DNA from: Paraburkholderia fungorum
GTDB taxonomy: Bacteria; Pseudomonadota; Gammaproteobacteria; Burkholderiales; Burkholderiaceae
Direction of reading: 5' to 3'
NCBI RefSeq assembly: GCF_003610895.1
Contig: NZ_MCAS01000023.1
Coordinates: forward strand, 248,001-312,000
DNA: 64,000 nt
Position numbers and translations under genes: made by a program. Each line of letters begins with the position of its first letter. The stretch's first letter is position 1. The notes under the pieces are model-generated. The model was not told the origin of the DNA. It saw nothing but the letters and a program-made list of their open reading frames with translations, and did not search any database. Positions 35,054 through 43,708 of the stretch are shown one piece after another.

Positions 35054-36175
35054 TACACGCTGAGCTTGGGCGTCGAATGCTTCGCGGGAAAACCGTAGTC
35101 GAAAAGAATCGGTCAGCTCGGTGAGCGGATAGGCCCGCGCGGAGAATATTTTTTCGACGAACGCGTCATGATCGTGAGCGGGAAACAGCAATTCCGCGGG
35201 CAGGTACGATCCGAGTGCCGGCACGTCCGATGCAACGATAGGGCGGCCTGCCAGAATGGCCTCGATCATGACGAGCGGCACACCCTCATAGGCCGAAGGC
35301 AGCACGATGACGTCGCTGGCCACGATATAGGGCAGTACGTCGGATTGCGGACCGATGATCCTGACGCATCGGGACAGAACCTCGCTGCCTTTTACTGCTT
35401 GCCGCAACTTCCCGGCGTCCGGGCCGTCGCCGACAATAAGCACAAGCGTATCGACAAACGCATCCGGATTCCGTTCTATGGCAGCGAGCAGGAAGTTTTG
35501 CCGCTTATGCTGAAAGTGAATCCGGCCAATGTGTGTGCAAATAAACTTTCCACTCTGCGGCAAAGAAAGCACGCTGCGCGCCGCGTCGCGCGTGAGAGCA
35601 GTATTGCTGAACTTGTCGTCGACGCAGTTTTCCAGAATCGCGATAGGCGTTCGTGGCGCCTGTTTCAGGAGCTTTCCGCGCAGATGATCGTTTAGCGTGA
35701 TGTACTGCTGCGGTAGCTGGTACAGCGCGCGTTTAACCAGCGCTTTGATACGCTGCGCCGCAGGCGCTCCCGCATCGGCATCCTCATCGACCAGTGGGAT
35801 ATAGCTGACGGCTATCGTTCGCGTCAAGCGCGCGGCGAGCACGCCGGCGAGAGCAGACACGATGGTTCCCTGGGCGATAACGAGTTTCGACAGATGAAGT
35901 GTGCGCAATAGCGCAGCCGTTCGCCACGTCGCCGACAACAGCGCAAAAGGATTGTGTTGAATCAACTCGGTGGTGAAGGGCAATGAGACGGCAGTGACCT
36001 GACGATGCCGCCCGGCGATATTTCTGGCAAAGGCGGACATGGGTTCATTCGCGTCAGGCACGAGAATGTGTAGGCTGACAATGCCCGGGCACTTTACAAG
36101 TGCGAGAACAAGCCGCTTGAGCATTTCCTCGTGGCCACCGTTGACGCCCGAATCGCAATAGATGCCTAACCTCAC
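34979..36175 (-). CDS. Family 4 (GT-B) glycosyltransferase
   Basis: 398-residue GT-B enzyme. The C-terminal Rossmann half has the retaining-GT4 pattern VLPSAYEGVPLVMIEAILAG with the conserved E-x7-E region, and HIGRIHFQHKR and LVLIVGDGPDAGKL upstream of it. The N-terminus (MRLGIYCDSGVNGGHEEML) is the acceptor half. GTG 36175 is supported by a strong AAGGGGAG ribosome-binding site. It is last in a three-gene minus-strand group of GT4 enzymes that converges on wzx, and it overlaps wzx by 75 bp. Donor sugar unknown. Confidence 0.85.
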   Translation of the reverse strand: MRLGIYCDSGVNGGHEEMLKRLVLALVKCPGIVSLHILVPDANEPMSAFARNIAGRHRQVTAVSLPFTTELIQHNPFALLSATWRTAALLRTLHLSKLVIAQGTIVSALAGVLAARLTRTIAVSYIPLVDEDADAGAPAAQRIKALVKRALYQLPQQYITLNDHLRGKLLKQAPRTPIAILENCVDDKFSNTALTRDAARSVLSLPQSGKFICTHIGRIHFQHKRQNFLLAAIERNPDAFVDTLVLIVGDGPDAGKLRQAVKGSEVLSRCVRIIGPQSDVLPYIVASDVIVLPSAYEGVPLVMIEAILAGRPIVASDVPALGSYLPAELLFPAHDHDAFVEKIFSARAYPLTELTDSFRLRFSREAFDAQAQRVLLQTVPQRCFTDHLKHNPSDLGTK

Positions 36176-36276
36176 TGATGCTCCCCTTTACGTTGGAATA
36201 TGACCTGCGAGTGCGCCACCCACCCTGGACCTTGATCCGGAAGGCCGGCAGGGGTTGCGAGACAAAAAAGCCGAAG

Positions 36277-37377
36277 TCAGACGTCGCGCCGGGATCGATC
36301 GATAACCTGCGAAAGCATTTCCGCGCTTCTACCCCAACGGTACTTGGCGGCGTGCGTATGACCTCGTTCTATCAACGTCGCCCTCAATTCAGGCGAGCGC
36401 AGCAGTGTGCGCAGCTGGTCGGCAATATCTTCTGACGAGTAGGGGTCGCAATAGAGCGCTGCATCCCCGCAGGTTTCCGGTAATGCAGTGGACCGGCCCA
36501 CGATAACGGGGCAGCCGCTTCGCATTGCCTCGAGCGGCGGGATACCGAATCCCTCGTAGATCGATGGATAGACAAAGCAGTGCGCGTGCTGATACAGCGC
36601 TTTGAGTTTCTCGTCGCTGATATACCCCACTGCTTTGACGTTGGGCGCGACGCCTTGAACGTCCTCGACATTGCCAAACACGCTTGCGTTCTTCATCCCG
36701 ACAATGACCAGATCGATCGTCGGATCGCCGAGTTGGCGGAAGGCTTCCAGTATCCGGCCAAAGTTTTTGGTGGGATTCCTGCTGCTGACCGCGAGCACGA
36801 AACGCTTCGATATCAGGCCGTGTTCATGCAACACGCTGGCATCGGGTGCGATTGCGTCCAGATGATCCGCGCCAAGCGGAACCACGTTGATTCGCTCTGC
36901 CGGCACCCCGCAGTGATGCGCGAGACGCTGTCGTGAGAAGTTCGAATTGGTGACCACGCAACTCGAGGTTCGCGCAAGAATCCAGAACATCAGCCTGTAC
37001 CAGGCCCGAAAGCGCCACGAGAAATGAGCGGGGGTATCGAACACCGCCGCATCGTGCATGTAGATAACCTGATTGAAACGGAAGATCGAAGCCGAGTTGC
37101 TGAGATTGACAATGCGATGCCGGCCGGCAAACACGGGGAGAACGAGTTGCTCCCAGAACACGCCTTTTCCGAATCCGATCTCGACTGTGTTTGTACTCCC
37201 CCCCACGGACTGAAGCGCTTGTTGTGGCGGAACGACGACGGTGACTTCGCCGTTGTTGGGCAAATGGCCAAGCGCGGCGATCAGCTCACGTGCGACGCGC
37301 TGTACGCCGGTCGTCTTCTGAGTGGCGAACCGGCCGTTGTAGATGAACGTAGGGGTAGCTGGGACCATATTCTTCAC
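36277..37377 (-). CDS. Family 4 (GT-B) glycosyltransferase, mannosyltransferase-like
   Basis: 366-residue GT-B enzyme. TGVQRVARELIAAL forms the N-terminal acceptor half. In the donor half LAVSSRNPTKNFGRILEAF and CFVYPSIYEGFGIPPLEAM contain the conserved GT4 E-x7-E motif. The pattern matches GT4 enzymes often annotated as mannosyl- or rhamnosyltransferases. GTG 37377 is used because GGGAGA sits about 8 nt upstream; ATG 37368 is possible. It lies 24 bp after one GT4 gene and 101 bp before the next. Exact linkage not predictable. Confidence 0.85.
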   Translation of the reverse strand: MKNMVPATPTFIYNGRFATQKTTGVQRVARELIAALGHLPNNGEVTVVVPPQQALQSVGGSTNTVEIGFGKGVFWEQLVLPVFAGRHRIVNLSNSASIFRFNQVIYMHDAAVFDTPAHFSWRFRAWYRLMFWILARTSSCVVTNSNFSRQRLAHHCGVPAERINVVPLGADHLDAIAPDASVLHEHGLISKRFVLAVSSRNPTKNFGRILEAFRQLGDPTIDLVIVGMKNASVFGNVEDVQGVAPNVKAVGYISDEKLKALYQHAHCFVYPSIYEGFGIPPLEAMRSGCPVIVGRSTALPETCGDAALYCDPYSSEDIADQLRTLLRSPELRATLIERGHTHAAKYRWGRSAEMLSQVIDRSRRDV

Positions 37378-37401
37378 ACCGTTGTCTCCCGGAAGCCAGA
37401 T

Positions 37402-38547
37402 TTAGCGATTGACTTCATAAGGAAGCGCGATGTCGGCAATCATGGGTTCTTTATTGGTATTCCGCTCGTCGGCAAGGCCGTAAAGCTGTTGCCATTCGCG
37501 AAAGATCGCGTCCATTGAGAAACGCGCCATGGCCCGCTTTCTCGCGGCCGCACCCATTTGCTGCCTAAGCGTCCAGTTGTCGCGGAGCAGAGCAAGATAG
37601 ATCGCCATTTCCTCGGCGTTTGACGCCACAAAGCCGGTCACACCGTGAATAACGACATCGCGATTGCCGACCACGTTGGTGACAACCGCGGGAATACCCG
37701 CGACCTGTGCTTCGATTAGCGCGAGCGGCATGCCTTCCCAGCGGGAGGTCTGCACATAGACGTCCAGCCGGGACATCAACTCCAATGCCCGCTCACGGGT
37801 AACCCAGCCGCTGCACGTGACGGCATCACCCTGGTAACGTTCCGGCACGTCTTCTGTGTTGCCGCCTATCCAGACAAAGCTGACCGAGCGATCCTGGAGT
37901 TCATTCGCCAGTTGAATGAACACCTCATGGTTCTTCTGGAAGGACGCGCGCCCTGTCATGCCGATCACAACCTTATCGTCGCTGCGTTGGCAGTGCACCG
38001 GGATTTCACTAATGTCGACTCCGTTCTCAATCATGATTGCGGCGCGCGCGTGAACTCTGCCCTTGATCTCATGCAGCTCGCTGCGCGAACAGGCGACGAT
38101 CGTTCCGCCGATGTAGTTGGCGAGGCGCTCGAAGCTCAAATAAGCAAACTGCTTCGTGGCCGATACATCGCGCCGCAGGAAGGCGGGACCGTGCGGCGAA
38201 TACAGCACCTTGGCGTGAGGAGACGCGATCTTGGCCGCGGCGCGTCCAAGCGCGCCCGCTTTCGAAGAATGGAGGTGAATGACTTCGGGATTGCGGTCGC
38301 GGAGGTTCTGAACCAACGCGCGCAGGCTCGACCAGTCCTTCTTGAAACTGATCTCCCTGCACATCGCGACATACGTCATTTTGACTTTTGGATGAAACAG
38401 CCGCGCGAAATCATGCGGCGTTTCCCGCCGCAATGAATAAATGACTGAAACATTTGCCCCGGCCTCAGCGGCCCGATTGGAAAGCTCGACTAGCATCGAC
38501 AGAACCCCCCCTCCGAAGGCTTCCGTGATATGAACGATGTCTTTCAT
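37402..38547 (-). CDS. Family 4 (GT-B) glycosyltransferase
   Basis: 381-residue GT-B enzyme. DIVHITEAFGGGVLSML is the N-terminal glycine-rich strand-loop, VIHLHSSKAGALGRAAA is typical of EPS glycosyltransferases, and the donor site has VIGMTGRASFQKNHEVF and VYVQTSRWEGMPLALIEAQ with the two conserved Glu residues. ATG 38547 precedes the first beta strand; the frame extends to 38667 but those residues are unrelated. First gene of the three-GT minus-strand group, preceded by a 522-bp gap that should contain its promoter. Confidence 0.85.
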   Translation of the reverse strand: MKDIVHITEAFGGGVLSMLVELSNRAAEAGANVSVIYSLRRETPHDFARLFHPKVKMTYVAMCREISFKKDWSSLRALVQNLRDRNPEVIHLHSSKAGALGRAAAKIASPHAKVLYSPHGPAFLRRDVSATKQFAYLSFERLANYIGGTIVACSRSELHEIKGRVHARAAIMIENGVDISEIPVHCQRSDDKVVIGMTGRASFQKNHEVFIQLANELQDRSVSFVWIGGNTEDVPERYQGDAVTCSGWVTRERALELMSRLDVYVQTSRWEGMPLALIEAQVAGIPAVVTNVVGNRDVVIHGVTGFVASNAEEMAIYLALLRDNWTLRQQMGAAARKRAMARFSMDAIFREWQQLYGLADERNTNKEPMIADIALPYEVNR

Positions 38548-38862
38548 GTGTCTGTTCCCGTGGGCGAGATTCTGGTAGGCGTGATGGGACGGTTCAGCTA
38601 GATGGAGGTACCCCTGCGGTTTGATCTTGTCTTCACAGCGCCAATGGCTCTGTGTGATAGCGCACACTGAAAATGGATATATATGTAGGCCTGCGAAACG
38701 ATCAGAAAAGTATTCTCAATATGGTAGGAATGAATTAGGTCCTATCCGCACAAAGAGTACGAATCAACGCGGCAGGGTGGCGGAATAAAACTGAATTGAC
38801 GATCTTTTACGATTCGAATTCGAGCGGATTCGAAATAGGCGATACCGGTTTATAAAGGCGAG

Positions 38863-38925
38863 AAAGTTCGCTAATTGCGGAGATTGAGGTCGAACATCTG
38901 GCTCAATATCGAGCCGATTTTTTTT
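38863..38925 (+). ncRNA. Candidate small RNA ending at an orphan terminator
   Basis: A possible promoter (TATAAA at 38851-38856 with weak TTCGAA 16 bp upstream) and the orphan terminator would bound a transcript of about 60 nt on the plus strand. No homologue is recognised. The call rests almost entirely on the terminator having no other gene to serve. Confidence 0.22.
38896..38925 (+). terminator. Orphan intrinsic terminator
   Basis: ATC-(T)-GGCTC pairs with GAGCCGAT around the 6-nt loop AATATC and runs into eight Ts on the plus strand. The minus strand lacks a T-tract after the hairpin, so it does not fit galE or the GT4 genes, both of which are on the minus strand. Confidence 0.6.
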
Positions 38926-39069
38926 CTGAAATTAGCGAACGTCGTCAATGAGCACAATGGACGTTCTGAAGACTGTTCGACATGGAACACATGCCATGCG
39001 AGATCGGGATGATCGACAGCGGTTGAGTCCCTGCCAGGCAACTCGTTGCGCTGTCGACCTTTACTTCAT

Positions 39070-40092
39070 TCAGGCGAAGCCGCGCGGGTTCGTCGACTGC
39101 CACCGCCAATGATCCGCGCACATCCTTTCGATCCCATACTCTGCGCGCCAGCCAATCACTTCCAGGGCCGCGGCGGGATCCGCAAAACATGAAGCCACGT
39201 CGCCCGGGCGGCGAGCCACGATCTCGTAAGGCACGGGCCTGCCGGCAGCCTTCTCGAACGCCTTGACGACGTCGATCACGCTATAGCCCTGGCCGGTTCC
39301 GAGATTCACGACGAAACTGGCATCACGCTTGACGAGCGCATCCAGCGCAGCCAAGTGTCCGCGCGCCAGGTCTACAACGTGGATATAGTCCCGCACGCCG
39401 GTGCCGTCCGGTGTCTCGTAATCGCCGCCGAATACGCGCAGCTTTTCCAGCTTACCCACTGCGACCTGGGCCACATACGGCATCAGATTGTTGGGGATGC
39501 CGGCCGGATCTTCCCCAATCAGACCGCTCTCATGCGCGCCGACCGGATTGAAGTAGCGCAGTGTCGCAATCCGCCAGGAAGCATCCGCCACTTCCAGATC
39601 ACGCAAGACCTGCTCGGCAATCAGCTTCGATTGCCCATAAGGATTGGTGGCCGACAGCGGAAACGATTCGTCGATTGGCGAACTCTTCGGCACGCCGTAG
39701 ACCGTCGCCGAAGAGCTGAACACGAACTGCTTCACATTGCGATCGCGCATCACGCCGAGCAACGCCAGCAAACTGCCGACGTTATTGCTGTAGTACTCGA
39801 CGGGTTTGGCGACCGATTCGCCCACCGCTTTGAGCGCGGCAAAGTGGATTGCACCGGTGATCGGATGAGCGTCGAAAATACGGTTGAGCGCCGCTTCGTC
39901 GCGCGCGTCGGCTTCGTAAAAGGTCACGGGCTTACCGGTGATCTTCTCCACGCGCCGCAGCGATTCGCGATTGCTGTTCACGAGATTGTCGATTACCACG
40001 ACGTCGTAACCGCCGTTGAGCAGTTCGACGCATGTGTGCGAGCCGATAAATCCTGCACCGCCCGTTACCAGAATCGTACCCTTCGTGGTCAT
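39070..40092 (-). CDS. galE: UDP-glucose 4-epimerase
   Basis: 340-residue extended SDR interconverting UDP-glucose and UDP-galactose. ILVTGGAGFIGSHTCVEL is at the N-terminus, SSSATVYG carries the catalytic Ser/Thr and NPYGQSKLIAEQ the Tyr-x3-Lys. LRYFNPVGAHESGLIGEDP and GVRDYIHVVDLARGHLAAL are diagnostic GalE blocks. Full family length (about 338). GGAG lies before ATG 40092. It is 12 bp downstream of a GT4 gene and ends the minus-strand O-antigen group wzx-GT2-GT4-galE, supplying galactose donors to surface glycan synthesis. Confidence 0.96.
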   Translation of the reverse strand: MTTKGTILVTGGAGFIGSHTCVELLNGGYDVVVIDNLVNSNRESLRRVEKITGKPVTFYEADARDEAALNRIFDAHPITGAIHFAALKAVGESVAKPVEYYSNNVGSLLALLGVMRDRNVKQFVFSSSATVYGVPKSSPIDESFPLSATNPYGQSKLIAEQVLRDLEVADASWRIATLRYFNPVGAHESGLIGEDPAGIPNNLMPYVAQVAVGKLEKLRVFGGDYETPDGTGVRDYIHVVDLARGHLAALDALVKRDASFVVNLGTGQGYSVIDVVKAFEKAAGRPVPYEIVARRPGDVASCFADPAAALEVIGWRAEYGIERMCADHWRWQSTNPRGFA

Positions 40093-40104
40093 TCTGTTAC
40101 TCCG

Positions 40105-41253
40105 TTAAAGTAAAACGCCCGTCATTTTTTGCACCAGGTCTTTATATGTTTCGACGACGACGCGTTCGTCGAACTCTTGCGCGACTTTCTGTCGACCGCG
40201 TTCAGCCATTGAACGGCGTTCGGCGCCGCTCATATCGAGCATTTGGGCCAGCCTGGCCGCGAGACTTTCCGCATTGCGTACTTCGCACAGCAATCCGTTG
40301 ACACCGTCAGCCACCACTTCGCGGCAGCCTGGCACGTCGGTCGTGACAATGGGCCGTCCCATCGCAGAGGCTTCCATCAGCGTGCGAGGCACCCCCTCAC
40401 GATAGGACGGCAGGACCACGCAGTCCGCGTCGGCGATGAACGGCCGCACGTCGTGCGCCTCGCCCAGATACTCGACGACGCCTTCCTGCTCCCACGCGGC
40501 GACTTCTTCGCGCGTAATCGCGCTAGGGTTGTCCACGCCGACCGGCCCGAGTAACTGGAACCGCGCCTGGGGATAACGCTCACGCAAACGCCGCGCGGCT
40601 TCGACGTATTCGCCGACGCCTTTGTCCCACAGGAGCCGTCCGATCAGCACGAACCTGAACTCCGCGCGCTCCGGCAGCGGCGTGAAGGCGAACTGTTCGA
40701 GATCGACGCCTTCGCCATGCAGCAGGCGTGCCCGCTCAGGATGCACCAACAAATTCTGCTCGACAAACGCAGCCTGGTCGTCGCGATTCAGAAACCAGAC
40801 TTCGCGCGGGAAACGGAAGGCGAAACGGTACAGTTTTTTGGCGACCTGAGCCGCGCGGCTCTGCTGGATAAAGACGTAACCGAGCCCGGTGGTCACCGCG
40901 ACCGACTGCACGCCCGCCAGTTTCGCGGCGACGGAGCCGTAAATGTTCGGCTTGATCGTGTAGTGGAACACGACGTGCGGCCGGATGCTGCGATACAGAC
41001 GATATAACGACAAAAGCGTGCGCAGGTCTTCGCGTGGACTGGTGCCTTTGGACGCCACGGGCAATTCGATGCAGCGGCACCCCATTGCGGTGAGCAGCCC
41101 GAACGTGCGGTCGCGTGGCGCGAGCACCGTGACGTCGACGCCGCGTCCCACCAGCATGCGGATCAGCCCTTGCCGATACGTATAGATTGCCCAGGCGGTG
41201 TTACAGACGAGTGTAATGCGTAGCGCGGGCGTCGACTTAAAGGCTGGCTTCAT
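40105..41253 (-). CDS. Family 4 (GT-B) glycosyltransferase, PglA-like
   Basis: 382-residue GT-B enzyme. YTYRQGLIRMLVGRGVDV and VVFHYTIKPNIYGSVAA in the N-terminal half match PglA-like glycosyltransferases that add HexNAc to an undecaprenyl-linked acceptor. FVLIGRLLWDKGVGEYVEA and VVLPSYREGVPRTLMEASA form the donor site with the retaining-GT Glu pair. It lies 12 bp before galE and about 50 bp after a GT2, so the group likely builds one oligosaccharide. The donor may be a HexNAc or galactose nucleotide; not determined. Confidence 0.85.
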   Translation of the reverse strand: MKPAFKSTPALRITLVCNTAWAIYTYRQGLIRMLVGRGVDVTVLAPRDRTFGLLTAMGCRCIELPVASKGTSPREDLRTLLSLYRLYRSIRPHVVFHYTIKPNIYGSVAAKLAGVQSVAVTTGLGYVFIQQSRAAQVAKKLYRFAFRFPREVWFLNRDDQAAFVEQNLLVHPERARLLHGEGVDLEQFAFTPLPERAEFRFVLIGRLLWDKGVGEYVEAARRLRERYPQARFQLLGPVGVDNPSAITREEVAAWEQEGVVEYLGEAHDVRPFIADADCVVLPSYREGVPRTLMEASAMGRPIVTTDVPGCREVVADGVNGLLCEVRNAESLAARLAQMLDMSGAERRSMAERGRQKVAQEFDERVVVETYKDLVQKMTGVLL

Positions 41254-41304
41254 GCGTGAACAGGCTCGACGGTAAGTGGCAGGGTGAATGAGCGCATGGC
41301 GGAA

Positions 41305-42135
41305 TCAATGACTCGCGCGCGGCGCGAGCAAGGCGCGTTTGACCCGTTGCAAGGCGCGGTAGGGCGTCACCAGGTGCAGCAGATTTTTAGCGAGACCCAA
41401 CCAGTCGTAGGGATTGGCGGCGTTGAAGTAGCGCAGTTGCAGCCGTAGCGTCGAGTTGACCTGACGGCGCCGTTTGGTGGCGCTAATGCCGCTTTCGTTC
41501 AGCTCGTAATAGAGTCCGAGCTCCGGCAGATTCGCGCAGTCGTAGCGTTCCATCAGGCGCACGAACAGATCGAGATCCTCGGCGGAAGGATACGCCGCGC
41601 GATAGTTGCCGACCGCGCGGACCGCGTCGATGCGCAGCATCATCGACGGATGCGCGAGGCATGACCGGAAGAAGCGCAGACGCCGGATCTGATCCGGCCC
41701 GGCGGGCGGTGTCAGCATGAATAGCGGTTTTCCTTCACGCGTGACGACCTGGGTCCACATGCCGAGCCCCGCCACTTGCGGATGCGACTCCATGAAGGCG
41801 CGCTGTTTAGCGAGCCGTTGCGGCACGCTGCGGTCGCCCGCGTCGATGCGGGCCGCGTAGCGAAAGCCGCGCTGCGCGAGGGCGTCGACGCCGGTTTGCA
41901 GCGCGCGTTCGATGCCGCCGTTCTGCGGCATGCGCAACACTTCGATCTGCATGTTCGGGAGCGCCGGCGCGACGATGGGCGGCGTGCTGCCGTCGTCGAC
42001 GATCAGTACGTGGACCAGCGCGCTTTCGCTGAACGAGGCCAGCGTGAGATCGACGTCGGCCTGGCCGTTGTACGCGGGCATCAGGACGGCGACATCGTCG
42101 AGGGAGTCATGCGCGGCGGCGGATGAATTCGTCAT
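41305..42135 (-). CDS. Family 2 glycosyltransferase
   Basis: 276-residue GT-A enzyme. VAVLMPAYNGQADVDLTLA starts the fold, VLIVDDGSTPP binds the nucleotide and AARIDAGDRSVPQRL holds the metal site. PSAEDLDLFVRLMERY is the conserved acceptor/catalytic segment. ATG 42135 is chosen because it overlaps the upstream flippase stop by 4 nt (ATGA); the frame extends to 42366 only inside the flippase gene. Donor unknown. Confidence 0.86.
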   Translation of the reverse strand: MTNSSAAAHDSLDDVAVLMPAYNGQADVDLTLASFSESALVHVLIVDDGSTPPIVAPALPNMQIEVLRMPQNGGIERALQTGVDALAQRGFRYAARIDAGDRSVPQRLAKQRAFMESHPQVAGLGMWTQVVTREGKPLFMLTPPAGPDQIRRLRFFRSCLAHPSMMLRIDAVRAVGNYRAAYPSAEDLDLFVRLMERYDCANLPELGLYYELNESGISATKRRRQVNSTLRLQLRYFNAANPYDWLGLAKNLLHLVTPYRALQRVKRALLAPRASH

Positions 42136-43394
42136 GTGCGCAATTTGAAACGAATGTAATAAAGATTGACTGACGCGGCGGCGAGATAACCGGCCGCGAG
42201 GCCCACCAGCGCACCGTAAGCGCCAAGCCGCGGAATCGCCAGCAGATTGACGATGAACGCGACGGCCAGCGCCAGCAGCCACTTCGAGAGCAACACGAAT
42301 TTGGCCTGATATTTCAGCACGATCAGATTGCCGATCGCCTCGATACCGGCCGGCACGGACAGCCACACGGCCCAGCGGAAAATGTCGATGGCGCCTTCAA
42401 AGTCCGGTCCGAACACGCGGCGGATGATGAAGCCGGCCAGCAGATCCAGCACGATCGCGCCGCTCACCATCAACGCGGCGGTCATGGCGGTAAGCCGCCA
42501 CACGTTGCGGCGCAAGTGCGCGGCATCCTGCACGCGGTAGACGAAGGCGGGCGCGATTGTCTGCGCGAGCATCAGCGCGAGCGTGATCCAGTTTTCGTTC
42601 AACTGCTGCGCGGCGGAGTAACGCCCGAGGTCGGCGAAGGAAATGGCCCGCTCGAGCATCAGTCTGTCCAGTTTCAGGAACAGATACATACAGATCAGGC
42701 CGAGCCAGAACACCGTGCCGGCGGTGGCGAAGTGCTTGAAGAGCGGGCGCTCGAGGCGCCAGCCGAGCTGGCCACCATGCCGGCGGATGTAGTAGACCAG
42801 CAGGACCGCGCCGATTAGCGCGGATTCAGCGGCCCACAGCCAGCCAAAGCGTGCGGGCGTTGCCGCCGCGCGCACCAGCAGATAGACGAAGCCGGCCTTC
42901 AGCACCGCCGTGCTCATGCTGGTGAGCAACTGCGGCTTGCTGTACGTCATGCTTTGCAGCCACGCATTGATCACGCCGACGAACGGCTCGCGAAACAGCA
43001 TCGTCACCGCGAGACCGGCGAGCATGGCGCCCACCAGCGGCTCGAAAAAGTGCAAGGCGATGCCGAGCCAGGTCAGCAGCAGCGCCGCGACGGAAACCGA
43101 AAAGCGCAGCGCGAAGGCGCTGCCGAGCACCGTGCCCAACTGGGTTGGCGGCCGCCCGACAATGGTGGGAACCAGAATTTCCGCGCCACACACCCACGTG
43201 ATCGGCGAAAGCACCAGCAGCAGCGTGTTCGCATACTGCCATTTGCCGAAGGTGTCCGGCCCGAAGTAGCGCGCCAGCATGCCGCTGATCACGATCGCCA
43301 CGCCGATCTGCGTGAGCCGCTCCAGCCCGAGCCAGACGATGTTGGTGAAGGCGCGCGTGACGTCGGGATTGGCGAAGCGTTTGAGCGTCAACAT
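42132..43394 (-). CDS. Second Wzx-type polysaccharide flippase
   Basis: 420-residue polytopic membrane protein with about 12 helices, of the MOP/RfbX-type flippase group. It begins FTNIVWLGLERLTQIGVAIV and contains the ARYFGPDTFGKWQYANTLL segment typical of the family. As the first gene of wzx-GT2-GT4-galE it likely flips the O-antigen unit, while the flippase at 33569 serves the EPS. ATG 43394 places helix 1 at the family position; the frame extends to 43502 through a Pro/Arg-rich stretch that looks non-coding. The two flippases are not close copies of each other. Confidence 0.87.
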   Translation of the reverse strand: MLTLKRFANPDVTRAFTNIVWLGLERLTQIGVAIVISGMLARYFGPDTFGKWQYANTLLLVLSPITWVCGAEILVPTIVGRPPTQLGTVLGSAFALRFSVSVAALLLTWLGIALHFFEPLVGAMLAGLAVTMLFREPFVGVINAWLQSMTYSKPQLLTSMSTAVLKAGFVYLLVRAAATPARFGWLWAAESALIGAVLLVYYIRRHGGQLGWRLERPLFKHFATAGTVFWLGLICMYLFLKLDRLMLERAISFADLGRYSAAQQLNENWITLALMLAQTIAPAFVYRVQDAAHLRRNVWRLTAMTAALMVSGAIVLDLLAGFIIRRVFGPDFEGAIDIFRWAVWLSVPAGIEAIGNLIVLKYQAKFVLLSKWLLALAVAFIVNLLAIPRLGAYGALVGLAAGYLAAASVNLYYIRFKLRT

Positions 43395-43708
43395 CCGGTG
43401 GACACCCGGCGGACCCGTTGGGCCGGGCGCGCGAGCGGCGCGGCTTGAGCGGCGTGTGTGGTTTGTGTGGTTTGCCCGGCGGCAACGTGCACGAACGCCC
43501 ACCCGCAGGCCGGCTGTCGCGGCAACTTTCCAAAAGGAGGGCGTCTAAGCATTAGAATAGGCGTCTATAAGGCAGGTCCGAAAGGCGCAATTATAAGTTG
43601 GAACCGGATCGCTTCCGGCAAGGGCGCATCGCCCGGTTTGCAGAGTGTTTTACCGATCCCTCGGCAATGCGCCGGTCAAAATTTTCCATTGCACGCAAGT
43701 GAGCCAAC
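43395..43708. other. Divergent intergenic region upstream of manB
   Basis: 314 bp between divergent wzx and manB starts; expected to hold both promoters. Weak -10-like boxes (TAGAAT near 43552, TATAAG at 43566-43571) face manB without clear -35 boxes. No gene seen. Confidence 0.35.

Larger units (their letters stand above)
38548..39069. other. 522-bp A+T-rich intergenic region
   Basis: No protein gene seen on either strand. The left part should hold the promoter of the GT4 group; TATATAT around 38678-38685 on the minus strand is a possible -10 area. The right part holds an isolated plus-strand terminator (38896-38925) with no plus-strand gene before it, and short GATTCGAA direct repeats near 38811-38835. 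Confidence 0.4.
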
